Part shown: piece by piece, positions 1 through 7,638 of the stretch
Numbering within the stretch: the first letter of the stretch is position 1
Layout of the letters: each line of letters starts with the position of its first letter
From: an uncultured Erysipelotrichaceae bacterium
Lineage (GTDB): Bacteria; Bacillota_I; Bacilli_A; Erysipelotrichales; Coprobacillaceae
Length of the DNA stretch: 61,085 nt
NCBI GenBank assembly: GCA_900538465.1
Contig: UPXV01000013.1
Span: 1 to 61,085, forward strand
Reading direction: 5' to 3'
Program-made: the position numbers and the translations under genes
Notes under the pieces: model-generated
What the model saw: the letters and a program-made list of their open reading frames with translations, nothing else
What the model was told of the DNA's origin: nothing
Databases searched by the model: none

Positions 1-26
1 AAAAGGACTGAACGTCCTAAGCAGTC
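1..26 (-). terminator. possible terminator hairpin at window edge
   Basis: On the minus strand AGGAC and GTCCT form a short stem followed by TTTT that runs off the left edge. It could end transcription of the gene at 85-576, but the stem is only 5 bp and the end is cut off. Confidence 0.3.
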
Positions 27-84
27 AAAAAACTACTTATTCGTTACAGCCTCTTTACACTTATACAAATTTTATTTATATTTC

Positions 85-576
85 CTATGTTTCAATTAAA
101 TCAACAGGAATAAAATTATTATAATATTTAAATTTTAAAATACATTTTGCTTCAGAATTTCTTTTAAGTATTTGCATATCATGATTTTTACTATCATAAG
201 ATATCATCAAATTTCCCATTGTTTTGATATCATATACTTTATCAGGTAAAAAATCGTAATCTCCACTAGAATAAACAACTTGCTCGCTATTACTTATAAC
301 AATAAGATTATTATTCACTTTTTTAAAATTACAAGCAGTATCTCCTAAATAGTATAAGTTATCATCAAGTGTATAAGTTGATACTTTACCTAAATAATAT
401 TTATTGTCTTCACTACTATAAAGTATGATATATCTATTGTTATTTTCAATTGTGAAGTTATCGATATCCTTGATAGTTGGAGTATATATATCATCATCTT
501 TTCTTGTAAAAAAGATAAAAGCAATAGAAACTATACAAATGAATACAACACTAAAAATTATTATTTTTTTCTTCAT
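85..576 (-). CDS. hypothetical membrane-anchored protein, 163 aa
   Basis: I do not recognise the family. From the chosen ATG the protein starts with a KKK stretch and one hydrophobic segment (about residues 4-22, IIIFSVVFICIVSIAFIFF), then a soluble, mostly polar Tyr/Asn/Asp-rich domain predicted to lie outside the membrane. This is the layout of a small type II anchored or uncleaved-signal protein. The open frame reaches back to 660, but the ATG at 576 starts the hydrophobic signal directly and has GAGAGG about a dozen bases upstream; the extra N-terminal residues look like untranslated leader. It stands alone, with a palindrome and a lysS remnant on its upstream side. Confidence 0.6.
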   Translation of the reverse strand: MKKKIIIFSVVFICIVSIAFIFFTRKDDDIYTPTIKDIDNFTIENNNRYIILYSSEDNKYYLGKVSTYTLDDNLYYLGDTACNFKKVNNNLIVISNSEQVVYSSGDYDFLPDKVYDIKTMGNLMISYDSKNHDMQILKRNSEAKCILKFKYYNNFIPVDLIET

Positions 577-712
577 ACAAGCGACACATCCTCTCAACTG
601 TTTTTCTAATATAATTTTACCATAGGCTATACACTCAATAAAAGAAAAAATGCAAAACAATTAAATATTATTCTAATCCGTGTATTATAAAAAGAAAATA
701 GAATTAAAGATT

Positions 713-740
713 ATTAGGACAAGGTATACCTTGTCCTAAT
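713..740. repeat. perfect 28-bp palindrome
   Basis: The arm ATTAGGACAAGGTA is followed directly by its exact reverse complement, with no spacer. It abuts the decayed lysS copy starting at about 740. No long T-run follows on either strand, so a simple terminator is not the obvious explanation. A protein-binding site or recombination scar is possible. Confidence 0.75.
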
Positions 741-870
741 TTGTGGGAATAAAATAACTTCTTAGATACTTTCTTGCCCAGTCAATAACATAACAAGTCT
801 ATCAATTCCCATACCCATTCCACCTGTTAGTCGTAAACCATATTCTATATGCTTCTACATAATCTAAAAC
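740..870 (-). pseudogene. remnant of the lysS 3' end
   Basis: This stretch closely matches the last part of lysS at about 4402-4533. Long shared blocks include the codons for the class II motif 3 region, and the C-terminal side begins with GTGGGAATAAAATAACTTCT against GCGGGAACAAGATAACTTCT in lysS. It carries substitutions and small indels (for example TTCTATATGCTTCT against TTCTAATGCTTCT) that break the frame. Similarity fades past about 870. It has no start or upstream part and is non-coding. Together with intact lysS it brackets a 3.5-kb accessory segment, suggesting past duplication and decay or an insertion that copied the lysS end. Confidence 0.8.
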
Positions 871-1026
871 TATTTCGTATAGAACAATACAAAAACACAA
901 GCTTTTTCAAGTGTTTATGAGGCATTATATATCTTTAATTTGCAACATTTTCTATTCCACTTTATATGCCATTTAATATAAATGATATCTAACGCTCTGC
1001 TTCTTCCCTCAATTTTTATAATTTCT

Positions 1027-1620
1027 TCAGTTATTATCTTCAACTTGTGGTCTTATAATTTCTATATATTTAAATTGACCATTTTCGTATTCAAAATGTA
1101 GAATACAACAATTAGTAAATCCTCCATGCTTATCAACAATAACTGGATCAACAACACTACTTAAAAACGAATAACAAGCACCACCATGTGAAACAACAAG
1201 AACATTTTTATGATCCTCTTTATCCATAATTTCTTTTAAAGTGTTAGACATTCTTTTCACAACATCTTCTAAGTATTCTCCACCATAATGAGGGAATAAA
1301 TCATCATAATCAAACGTACCATCTCTTTTAGGATTTAAGTCTTCACTTTCACCCTCAAAAGTACCAAAGTTTCTTTCTTTTAACTGTTTTAATCGCTTAT
1401 ATTCAACCTTATAATCAGTTACTATTTCTAAAGTATCACAACATCTTTCAGATGTAGAACTATAATAATGATCAAATTGAATATCCTTTAAACATTCTCT
1501 TGCAACCTCAGCTTGTTTTATTCCTTTGTTTGTTAATGGGGAATCACTCCATCCTTGAATTTTTCTTCTTTCATTAAATAATGTTTCTCCATGTCTCATT
1601 AAATATAAATGTTTAATCAT
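1027..1620 (-). CDS. histidine phosphatase family protein
   Basis: 197 aa. The N-terminal LMRHGET motif (R9, H10, G11, E12) is the catalytic RHG signature of the phosphoglycerate mutase/acid phosphatase superfamily. The second histidine is H145 in VVSHGGACYSF. The family transfers phosphate through a phospho-histidine; the substrate cannot be read from the sequence, and cofactor-dependent mutase, sugar-phosphate phosphatase or alpha-ribazole phosphatase are all possible. The ATG at 1620 has AAAGGATG upstream. It starts 29 bases after the alcohol dehydrogenase stop on the same strand, so the two are probably one operon under the TetR-regulated promoter at about 2852-2880. Confidence 0.85.
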   Translation of the reverse strand: MIKHLYLMRHGETLFNERRKIQGWSDSPLTNKGIKQAEVARECLKDIQFDHYYSSTSERCCDTLEIVTDYKVEYKRLKQLKERNFGTFEGESEDLNPKRDGTFDYDDLFPHYGGEYLEDVVKRMSNTLKEIMDKEDHKNVLVVSHGGACYSFLSSVVDPVIVDKHGGFTNCCILHFEYENGQFKYIEIIRPQVEDNN

Positions 1621-1649
1621 ATTTCTTTCATCCTTTCTTTATTAATAAA

Positions 1650-2804
1650 TCATCTGCAACTCATTAATAATTCATATATTTCTTCACGAGTTAATTCTTT
1701 TGGACCAGTGCTAGACACTCCACAAATTTGTGAAACAACTTTTGCAACATCTTTTGTTAATTCATATCCCATTTCAGTAAATGTAGTTGCTAGATTAGCA
1801 TCTTTAATTAAACGTTCTAATGCTTCAATTCCTTTTAATGCAATATCTTCATCATTCCCTTTTTCGTTAACACCCATAACATTTCTTGCAAATCTTGCAA
1901 ATTTGCTTATCTCATTTTTATATACAGCTCGATAATATGCTGGTTGAATAACTGCAAGTTGTTTACCATGAGTCCCATGTGAGTATGCACCTAATGCATT
2001 TTCAATTTGATGTGCTTGAAAATCACCTGGTTTACCAACATTAAATAAGAAAGTTTGAATTAATGATGCATCCCACATTAAATTAGAACGTACCTCTATT
2101 GTGTCATGACCATTGATTAATTCTTTCATATTATAAATGATATCTTTCATTAACCCTTCATTCATCAAATCTGATACATTGAAAGTTTTCCCAAAATAAG
2201 TTTCCATACAATGTGTTAAACTATCAAAAACTCCTGGCATAAATACCTTATATGGAACACTCATAATATATTGAGGATCTTCAATAACAAATTTAGCATA
2301 TGGTCCGACTAAAGTTTTCTTTTCATGTTTTGCTTCATATGTTGCAGCACCTAAACAGTCCATTTCTGCTCCTGCGCCTGATAATGTTAAAATGACTGCG
2401 AAATTACCCATTTTTTCAGGAATAATACCTTTTTCAAATTCTAGTTCCCAAATATCATCATTAACTTCAGTTCCTGCACAAATGATCTTACAACAATCTA
2501 CAACCGATCCGCCACCAACAGCAAGAATTAAATCAACATCATTTTCTTTATATAATTTGATTCCTTCTAAAACTTTCTCATAAGTTGGATTTGCTGGAAT
2601 ATCAGGGAAATCAATGATATTCTTTCCACACTCATTTAAGACATTGACAACATCATCATAAATTCCATTTTTTTTAACTGACCCTTTTCCATAAGCTATC
2701 ATGATGTTCTTTCCATAATGTTTCAATTCATTTTTCAAATGCTGTTTAACACCATTTTCTCCAAAATAAACTTTTACTGGCATTTGATACACAAAATCTC
2801 TCAT
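1650..2804 (-). CDS. iron-containing alcohol dehydrogenase
   Basis: 384 aa, normal for the family (butanol dehydrogenase/YqhD/FucO-like), which reduces aldehydes or oxidises alcohols with NAD(P)H in the cytoplasm. The N-terminal half shows the nucleotide-binding GGGS (97-100). The C-terminal metal-site half has the four usual ligands: D194 and H198 (GVFDSLTHCME), H265 (AHQIENAL) and H279 (GTHGKQLA). The usual TxxGTGSE segment reads TLSGAGAEMD here, a mild deviation. It is divergent from the TetR gene at 2931, and its promoter holds one operator exactly between -35 and -10. First gene of a two-gene operon with the histidine phosphatase. The pairing suggests an aldehyde-detoxification or alcohol response, which is inference. 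Confidence 0.9.
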   Translation of the reverse strand: MRDFVYQMPVKVYFGENGVKQHLKNELKHYGKNIMIAYGKGSVKKNGIYDDVVNVLNECGKNIIDFPDIPANPTYEKVLEGIKLYKENDVDLILAVGGGSVVDCCKIICAGTEVNDDIWELEFEKGIIPEKMGNFAVILTLSGAGAEMDCLGAATYEAKHEKKTLVGPYAKFVIEDPQYIMSVPYKVFMPGVFDSLTHCMETYFGKTFNVSDLMNEGLMKDIIYNMKELINGHDTIEVRSNLMWDASLIQTFLFNVGKPGDFQAHQIENALGAYSHGTHGKQLAVIQPAYYRAVYKNEISKFARFARNVMGVNEKGNDEDIALKGIEALERLIKDANLATTFTEMGYELTKDVAKVVSQICGVSSTGPKELTREEIYELLMSCR

Positions 2805-2824
2805 AGTAACCCTCCTTATATTTT

Positions 2825-2841
2825 AGAGACGATGTGTCTCT
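2825..2841. promoter_or_regulatory. TetR-type operator 1
   Basis: AGAGACGATGTGTCTCT is an inverted repeat AGAGAC-N5-GTCTCT. It lies just downstream of the dehydrogenase -10, over the expected start of transcription. Confidence 0.75.
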
Positions 2842-2851
2842 TACATAAAAT

Positions 2852-2880
2852 ATTATAAGTGACACTTTGTCTCTTGTCAA
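2852..2880 (-). promoter_or_regulatory. sigma-A promoter of the alcohol dehydrogenase operon
   Basis: On the minus strand TTGACA (2880-2875) and TATAAT (2857-2852) are separated by exactly 17 bp. Both hexamers match consensus. The spacer is itself a TetR-type operator. Confidence 0.85.
2858..2874. promoter_or_regulatory. TetR-type operator 2
   Basis: AGTGACACTTTGTCTCT shares the GAC-N5-GTC core and GTCTCT arm with operator 1. The centres are 33 bp apart, about three helical turns. It fills the 17-bp spacer of the dehydrogenase promoter and lies just upstream of the TetR gene's own -35, so bound repressor could affect both genes. Confidence 0.75.
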
Positions 2881-2909
2881 TTGATTTTTAAATAATTTTT
2901 TGTTATAAT
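2881..2909 (+). promoter_or_regulatory. promoter of the TetR gene
   Basis: TTGATT (2881-2886), 17 bp, TATAAT (2904-2909). The leader to the ATG at 2931 is very short and contains AAAGGTGGG as ribosome-binding site. Confidence 0.75.
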
Positions 2910-2930
2910 GCAATAAAAGGTGGGAAAACA

Positions 2931-3566
2931 ATGGATAAACACTTTATACGAGCAAAAAGTCAGGAAAACAAAATTATAAGATTACAACAAATTATGGATG
3001 TTACAGATCGCTTATTTCATGAAAAAACATATCATGAAATTACACTATCTGTCATTGCAAAAGAGGTAGGTCTTGCAAGAGGTGGGTTATATAAATATGT
3101 TATATCAAAAGAGGAAATCTTTTTGATGATTTATCTTCAAAAAGAAAAAGCAATGATAGATGACATAGTTGAGCAATTGATAAATAAAAAAATAACTCCT
3201 GATTTATTATCAGAAGTCATGAGCAAAACAATATACCAACATTTAGACTTTATTAAATATCACCAAATATTAAATGCTATTATTGAAACAAATGTAACCA
3301 TTGAAAAACTTGCAGAATTCAAAGTAAAAACATTTGAACATACAAAAAATTTATTCAATATTTTAGAAAAAACATTCAACATAGACAGACAAAAAGCATT
3401 TGATATATACCTTACTATTTTATATCACTGTGTTTATTTATATGATCGTGTTGCTTATCAAAAAAATTATATAGAGGCTATGAAACTTGCCAATCTTAAA
3501 ATAGAAGACATTGATTTTGTAGTACATTTGTACCATTTTATATCTATCATTCTACTTAATATTTAA
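2931..3566 (+). CDS. TetR/AcrR family transcriptional regulator
   Basis: 211 aa, typical length. Residues about 17-62 form the DNA-binding domain (DVTDRLFHEKTYHEITLSVIAKEVGLARGGLYKYVISKEEIF), the classical TetR helix-turn-helix with the GxxxGxxYxxxxxKEE pattern. The C-terminal part would be the ligand and dimer domain. It is transcribed away from the alcohol dehydrogenase operon, and the 126-bp gap has two matching 17-bp operators, so it most likely represses that operon and perhaps itself. The inducer is unknown. The ATG at 2931 follows AAAGGTGGG. Confidence 0.88.
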   Translation: MDKHFIRAKSQENKIIRLQQIMDVTDRLFHEKTYHEITLSVIAKEVGLARGGLYKYVISKEEIFLMIYLQKEKAMIDDIVEQLINKKITPDLLSEVMSKTIYQHLDFIKYHQILNAIIETNVTIEKLAEFKVKTFEHTKNLFNILEKTFNIDRQKAFDIYLTILYHCVYLYDRVAYQKNYIEAMKLANLKIEDIDFVVHLYHFISIILLNI

Positions 3567-4016
3567 TTCATTTTTGTATATAAAACAGCAAGCAAAACAG
3601 TTAATACAATAAGCATAAATGGAATTTAATAATTGTAATCATTTAAATGATTGCATAAAATATATAGGACTATGAATTTTAAGAAAATACTCAAGATAGA
3701 GAAAAAATTCAACTCTTAAAGTGGATTTAACCGCTAATTCTATTTTAGTTCAAAAATTAAATTTCTCCTTATAGTAACAAGAAAGTTCTTCTAATAACAC
3801 TATTTAAGAAGTTTCTCTCACATGTAGTTCAACTGATGATTTATACTAAAATTTATCTGTGAATATCTTTCTATTGCTAAAAAAAGACTCAATAACATCT
3901 TATAATTTTTGAATCTTTTTTATGAGAGTATTTTTTCTTTAACAACAATATTATTGTTAGAATCATATAAAAAATAAGAATATCAATCTTAAAATATTTA
4001 CTGGTAATCAATTTGT

Positions 4017-4049
4017 GATGAACACTTATACTTGCTGTTCATCTTTTTT
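4017..4049 (+). terminator. intrinsic terminator candidate
   Basis: GATGAACA (4017-4024) pairs with TGTTCATC (4036-4043), followed by TTTTTT. It is well formed but about 450 bp past the TetR stop, so it may be left over from a lost gene. Confidence 0.6.
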
Positions 4050-4269
4050 CAGTTAATCATAAAAATTATATAAATTAGACATATCAACAATCCCCTTAAG
4101 TTAATGTTCCACTTCTTATTGACCCAAATGCTAAATAAATACGACTATCTATATAAATCGTTTCAACTTTGATATTCCTTCAGTTTACTTATGTTTGCGA
4201 CAAAAAGAGTTATAAAAATTCACTAATTGTGCTCATCTGTTATATTTATTGATTTTAAGCACAAATGAA

Positions 4270-4337
4270 AAAAGCATAATTCTAAGCTAAATTAAATCAT
4301 TTTAAATGACATAATTTTTACCTATTGTTATGCTTTT
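4270..4337 (-). terminator. possible lysS terminator
   Basis: AAAAGCATAA (4270-4279) and TTATGCTTTT (4328-4337) are exact complements around a 48-base loop that has its own small inverted repeat. It lies 50-115 bp beyond the lysS stop, and on the minus strand it ends in a T-run. The long loop lowers confidence. Confidence 0.4.
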
Positions 4338-4385
4338 GTTATATTTCTAATTAGTTTTACAATCCAAATACGTGGATTTTATCAG

Positions 4386-5873
4386 CTATTTTTTCGGACG
4401 CATTTGCGGGAACAAGATAACTTCTTGGATACTTTCTTGACCAGTCAATAACATAACAAGTCTATCAATTCCCATACCCATTCCACCTGTTGGTGGTAAA
4501 CCATATTCTAATGCTTCTACATAATCTAAATCCATTTCATTTGCTTCATCATTACCTAATTCTTTTTCTTTTAATTGATTAGCAAATCTTTCATATTGAT
4601 CAATAGGATCATTTAATTCAGTAAATGCATTTGCATATTCATTACCACAAATAAATAATTCAAAACGTTGTGTAAAACGTGGATCATCTAAGTTTTTCTT
4701 TGCAAGTGGAGAGATTTCAATTGGATGACCATATACAAAAGTAGGTTCAACAATTGTTTCTTCCACATATTCTTCAAAGAAAGCATTAATAATATGACCA
4801 TAACCAAAATGAGGTTCTACTTCAATATGTCTTTGCTCAGCTAATGCTTTTGCTTCTTCAAAAGTCATATCACTAGCAAAATCAATACCAGTTTTTTCTT
4901 TAATTGCATCAGTCATAGAAATACGTTTAAATCCAGGAGCTAATGATAATTGATGTCCTTTATATTCAATATCATAAGTTCCACAAACAACCTTTGCAGC
5001 ATTAGAAATAATACCTTCAGTTAAATCCATCATTCCTTCAAGATCACTAAATGCTTTATAAACTTCAATTGTTGTAAATTCAGGATTATGTGTTCTATCC
5101 ATTCCTTCATTTCTAAATAATCTTCCAATTTCATAAACAGCATCCATACCACCAACAATTAATCTCTTTAAAGATAATTCAGTAGCAATTCTTAAATAGA
5201 AATCAGTATCCAAAGTATTATGATGAGTTATAAATGGTCTAGCAGCAGCTCCACCTAAAATAGGATTTAAAACTGGAGTTTCTACTTCAACATATCCCTG
5301 ACCATCTAAATAATTTTGAATTGAACGAATAATTTTAGGTCTTGCAAAAGCAATCTTTCTTGATTCTTCATTCATAATCAAATCAACATATCTTCTTCTA
5401 TATCTTTCTTCAACATCACTTAAACCATGATATTTTTCAGGTAAAGGACGTAATGCTTTTGTTAAGTGAACATATTTTGTTGCTTTGACTGAAAGTTCAC
5501 CTGTATTTGTAACAAAAACAGTTCCTTCAATTCCAACAATATCACCAATATCACTCTTGATTAAAACTTCATATTCATCTTCACCAATAACATCTTTTCT
5601 CACATAGATTTGAATTTGTCCATCTCTATCTTGAATATGCATAAAGCAGACTTTTCCTTTACGACGTTTTGTCATAATTCTTCCTGCTACTTTTACAGGT
5701 ATTGCCATTTCTTCTAATTCTTCATGTGTTTTTCCAGCAAACTCTTCTTTAATTTGTGTAGAAAAATGAGTCACATCAAATCTTTGTCCAAAAGGATCAA
5801 TTCCTCTTTCCTTTAAAAATTCTAATTTTTCACGTCTTACTAATTCTTGTTCACTAAATTGTCTTTCTTCCAT
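4386..5873 (-). CDS. lysS: lysyl-tRNA synthetase, class II
   Basis: 495 aa from the chosen ATG. Charges tRNA-Lys with lysine in the cytoplasm. The N-terminal OB-fold anticodon domain (about 50-165, VAGRIMTKRRKGKVCFMHIQ) is followed by the class II core: motif 2 (FRNEGMDRTHNPEFT) and motif 3 (GMGMGIDRLVMLLTG). The frame is open back to 5936, but those codons lie in the T-box terminator; the ATG at 5873 has GGAAAGGAG upstream and begins the normal MEERQFSEQEL start. Expression is predicted to rise when uncharged tRNA binds the T-box leader. A decayed copy of its 3' end sits at 740-870. Confidence 0.97.
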   Translation of the reverse strand: MEERQFSEQELVRREKLEFLKERGIDPFGQRFDVTHFSTQIKEEFAGKTHEELEEMAIPVKVAGRIMTKRRKGKVCFMHIQDRDGQIQIYVRKDVIGEDEYEVLIKSDIGDIVGIEGTVFVTNTGELSVKATKYVHLTKALRPLPEKYHGLSDVEERYRRRYVDLIMNEESRKIAFARPKIIRSIQNYLDGQGYVEVETPVLNPILGGAAARPFITHHNTLDTDFYLRIATELSLKRLIVGGMDAVYEIGRLFRNEGMDRTHNPEFTTIEVYKAFSDLEGMMDLTEGIISNAAKVVCGTYDIEYKGHQLSLAPGFKRISMTDAIKEKTGIDFASDMTFEEAKALAEQRHIEVEPHFGYGHIINAFFEEYVEETIVEPTFVYGHPIEISPLAKKNLDDPRFTQRFELFICGNEYANAFTELNDPIDQYERFANQLKEKELGNDEANEMDLDYVEALEYGLPPTGGMGMGIDRLVMLLTGQESIQEVILFPQMRPKK

Positions 5874-5892
5874 TGTTTTCTCCTTTCCAAAT

Positions 5893-5921
5893 AAAAAACT
5901 CCCATCCGCAAGGGACGAGAG
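5893..5921 (-). terminator. T-box leader terminator
   Basis: CTCTCGTCC, loop CTTGC, GGATGGGAG, then TTTTTT on the minus strand, just upstream of the lysS ribosome-binding site. Nine pairs including two G-U. Confidence 0.85.
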
Positions 5922-6148
5922 ATATCGTGTTACCACCCTAATTCATTACTATATCACTATAGTAATCTTTTCAACTCCTAACAGAGTCTAGCCTGTAACG
6001 CGGCACACGTTATTTTATCACCTTTGATCCAAAATACAGCTCCTAGTCTTTATTCATTGTTAATATTATCATCCATTTCCACCATCAGGACTCTCTAGTT
6101 ATACATCTTAACAACTACTTGTCTATTCTTAGCCTTTTTTTCTATACG
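5893..6148 (-). ncRNA. T-box riboswitch leader of lysS
   Basis: The minus strand carries the T-box signature GGGTGGTAACACG at 5938-5926, which pairs with the 3' end of uncharged tRNA, followed by the terminator. Upstream are stem I elements: AGAGAG near 6095, then GATGGTGGAAA. A TAACG/CGTTA hairpin (about 5995-6012) precedes the antiterminator. The gene context predicts a lysine specifier; AAA within GATAAAATAACG (about 6008-6019) is a candidate but I could not fold the stem with certainty. Confidence 0.9.
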
Positions 6149-6154
6149 CATGTA

Positions 6155-6183
6155 TTATATAAATAAACCAAGTCCTTGTCAAG
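6155..6183 (-). promoter_or_regulatory. lysS promoter
   Basis: TTGACA (6183-6178), 17 bp, TATAAT (6160-6155) on the minus strand, full consensus. The spacer is the second half of the terminator hairpin of the upstream mgtC-like gene, a compact overlap. Confidence 0.85.
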
Positions 6184-6202
6184 TTAAGAACTTGGTTTTT
6201 CT
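6168..6202. terminator. terminator downstream of the MgtC-like gene
   Basis: AACCAAGT and AACTTGGTT form a stem around CCTTGTCAAGTTAAG. It lies directly after the stop at 6221 on the minus strand, and T-rich tails follow in both directions. Confidence 0.7.
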
Positions 6203-6220
6203 TCTTGTCATCAACATATT

Positions 6221-6868
6221 TTATGCATAACTAAACATTTTCATATATTTTTTATCCATCAATTCTTCTAATAAATCTTCTCTATTAAACATTTGTGATG
6301 TAACAGCATCAATTTCTATAAACAGTGTATCTCGATCTAATACTTCTACCTTCATAGATTGAATCGTCACACCATGTTTTTTCATAATATGCTGAATATC
6401 GCCTAAAGCCGTAGCATCTTGACTAATTTGTAATTGAATAACTTGTCCTTGATTAGTAAACTTTCTAAAAAATCCTCTATGAAAAATAAATTGGACACCA
6501 GCTACAAATAAAGTTGCAACAATACCAATATCATAAAGTCCTGCCCCAATACAAGAGCCAGCTCCAGCAGTTGCCCACATTCCAGCCGCTGTCGTTAATC
6601 CAGATACTGTTCCATGTCTTACAAATATCACACCAGCACCTAAAAACCCAACACCACTGACAATTTGGGCAGCCATACGTGCAGCATCATACTCTTTGAC
6701 ATCTGCAAAACCATATTTAGAAACAATCATGATTAAAGCCGCACTTAAAGCAATAATAGTATGTGTTCTAATTCCTGCTTCCTTGTTTCTATTTCTTCTT
6801 TCATAGCCTATAAATGCTCCACAAAACCCAGCAATCATAATCCTTAAAAACCATTCCCAATGAATCAT
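6221..6868 (-). CDS. MgtC/SapB family membrane protein
   Basis: 215 aa. Residues 1-140 hold four hydrophobic segments and the family signature GFCGAFIGYERRNRNKEAGIRTH, then GVGFLGAGVIF and GLTTAAGMWATAGAGSCIGAG. The C-terminal 70 residues form a small soluble ACT-like domain (TIQSMKVEVLDRDTLFIEID). MgtC proteins are inner-membrane factors linked to growth at low magnesium and to ATP-synthase control in pathogens; in commensal Firmicutes the role is unproven. It begins 11 bases after the upstream phosphatase stop, so PHP gene, phosphatase and this gene are likely co-transcribed. Confidence 0.9.
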   Translation of the reverse strand: MIHWEWFLRIMIAGFCGAFIGYERRNRNKEAGIRTHTIIALSAALIMIVSKYGFADVKEYDAARMAAQIVSGVGFLGAGVIFVRHGTVSGLTTAAGMWATAGAGSCIGAGLYDIGIVATLFVAGVQFIFHRGFFRKFTNQGQVIQLQISQDATALGDIQHIMKKHGVTIQSMKVEVLDRDTLFIEIDAVTSQMFNREDLLEELMDKKYMKMFSYA

Positions 6869-6879
6869 TGTATCATCTC

Positions 6880-7638
6880 CTATTCACAATAATACGCTCT
6901 TAACAACTCCCTTTTCTTTTCATCTAAGTTATATTCTTTTTCTAAAAAAGTATCATAATTTGGATATTTATCTAAAATAGATTGAATTGTTAACATAATA
7001 TTTTCTTTTTCCACTAATAATAATGGATCACAATATTTTCTAAATATTTTAGGAATATGATGTTGTTTATAAAAATCTTCTACAAAATCATGGAGATATT
7101 CATTTGATAACATATACTCAGCAATGGCATCTTCCTCACTCATCCCTAAAGCAATCATAATTAAAAAAGCACTCACTCCAGTACGATCTTTGCCTGCTGA
7201 ACAATGAAAATAAACATGTCCATCATTTCTCAATAATAATTCAAATAAACGATGATAAGCAGGATTATCAAATGCCATCTGTTTATATCCTTCTTGAATA
7301 TATTGAGTTAAAAACTTTAATTTATCAGGAGTCATTCTTCCTTCAAGCATATTGCCAAAATCAAAACCTTGTTCACTATGTTCTTCAAGCTGCAATGCAC
7401 CAATGCGTTCATATTGAGCCGTTGGAAATGCAATATCTTTAGCAAGTTCTGCTTCTTTTTCATCACGATAGTCCAAAATATAACGTATACCAAATACATC
7501 TTCTAAATATTTTGCATCATCTAAAGAGATGGCGTCTAACGACGCCCCTCTAAAGATTTGATTTGCTTTCATGATTTCACCATATTTATTTTTATATCCA
7601 CTCACATCTCTAAAATTACGAATCTTCAATTCTCTCAT
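6880..7638 (-). CDS. tyrosine-protein phosphatase (LipA/Siw14-like DSP fold)
   Basis: 252 aa. The P-loop signature HCSAGKDRTG (C146 nucleophile, R152 phosphate binding) defines a cysteine-based phosphatase of the Y_phosphatase3 group. The N-terminus NFRDVSGYKNKYGEIMKANQIFRGASL is typical of this group, which removes phosphate from tyrosine or phosphoinositides; the natural substrate in commensals is unknown. It overlaps the preceding PHP-domain gene by four bases (ATGA), so translation is coupled. Cytoplasmic, no signal peptide. Confidence 0.9.
   Translation of the reverse strand: MRELKIRNFRDVSGYKNKYGEIMKANQIFRGASLDAISLDDAKYLEDVFGIRYILDYRDEKEAELAKDIAFPTAQYERIGALQLEEHSEQGFDFGNMLEGRMTPDKLKFLTQYIQEGYKQMAFDNPAYHRLFELLLRNDGHVYFHCSAGKDRTGVSAFLIMIALGMSEEDAIAEYMLSNEYLHDFVEDFYKQHHIPKIFRKYCDPLLLVEKENIMLTIQSILDKYPNYDTFLEKEYNLDEKKRELLRAYYCE

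Larger units (their letters stand above)
3567..4385. other. 819-bp intergenic region without an intact gene
   Basis: No convincing open frame on either strand. On the minus strand about 4060-4250 gives protein-like but stop-interrupted readings (for example YNSFCRKHK, then a stop, then EGISKLKRF), compatible with a decayed gene I cannot name. Two hairpins are listed separately. The region sits between the TetR gene and the lysS end, within the segment bracketed by lysS and its remnant. Confidence 0.55.

Noticed and set aside
2746..2931. Minus-strand ORF of 61 aa over the adh promoter
   Set aside because: It overlaps the operators and promoter, and has no ribosome site.
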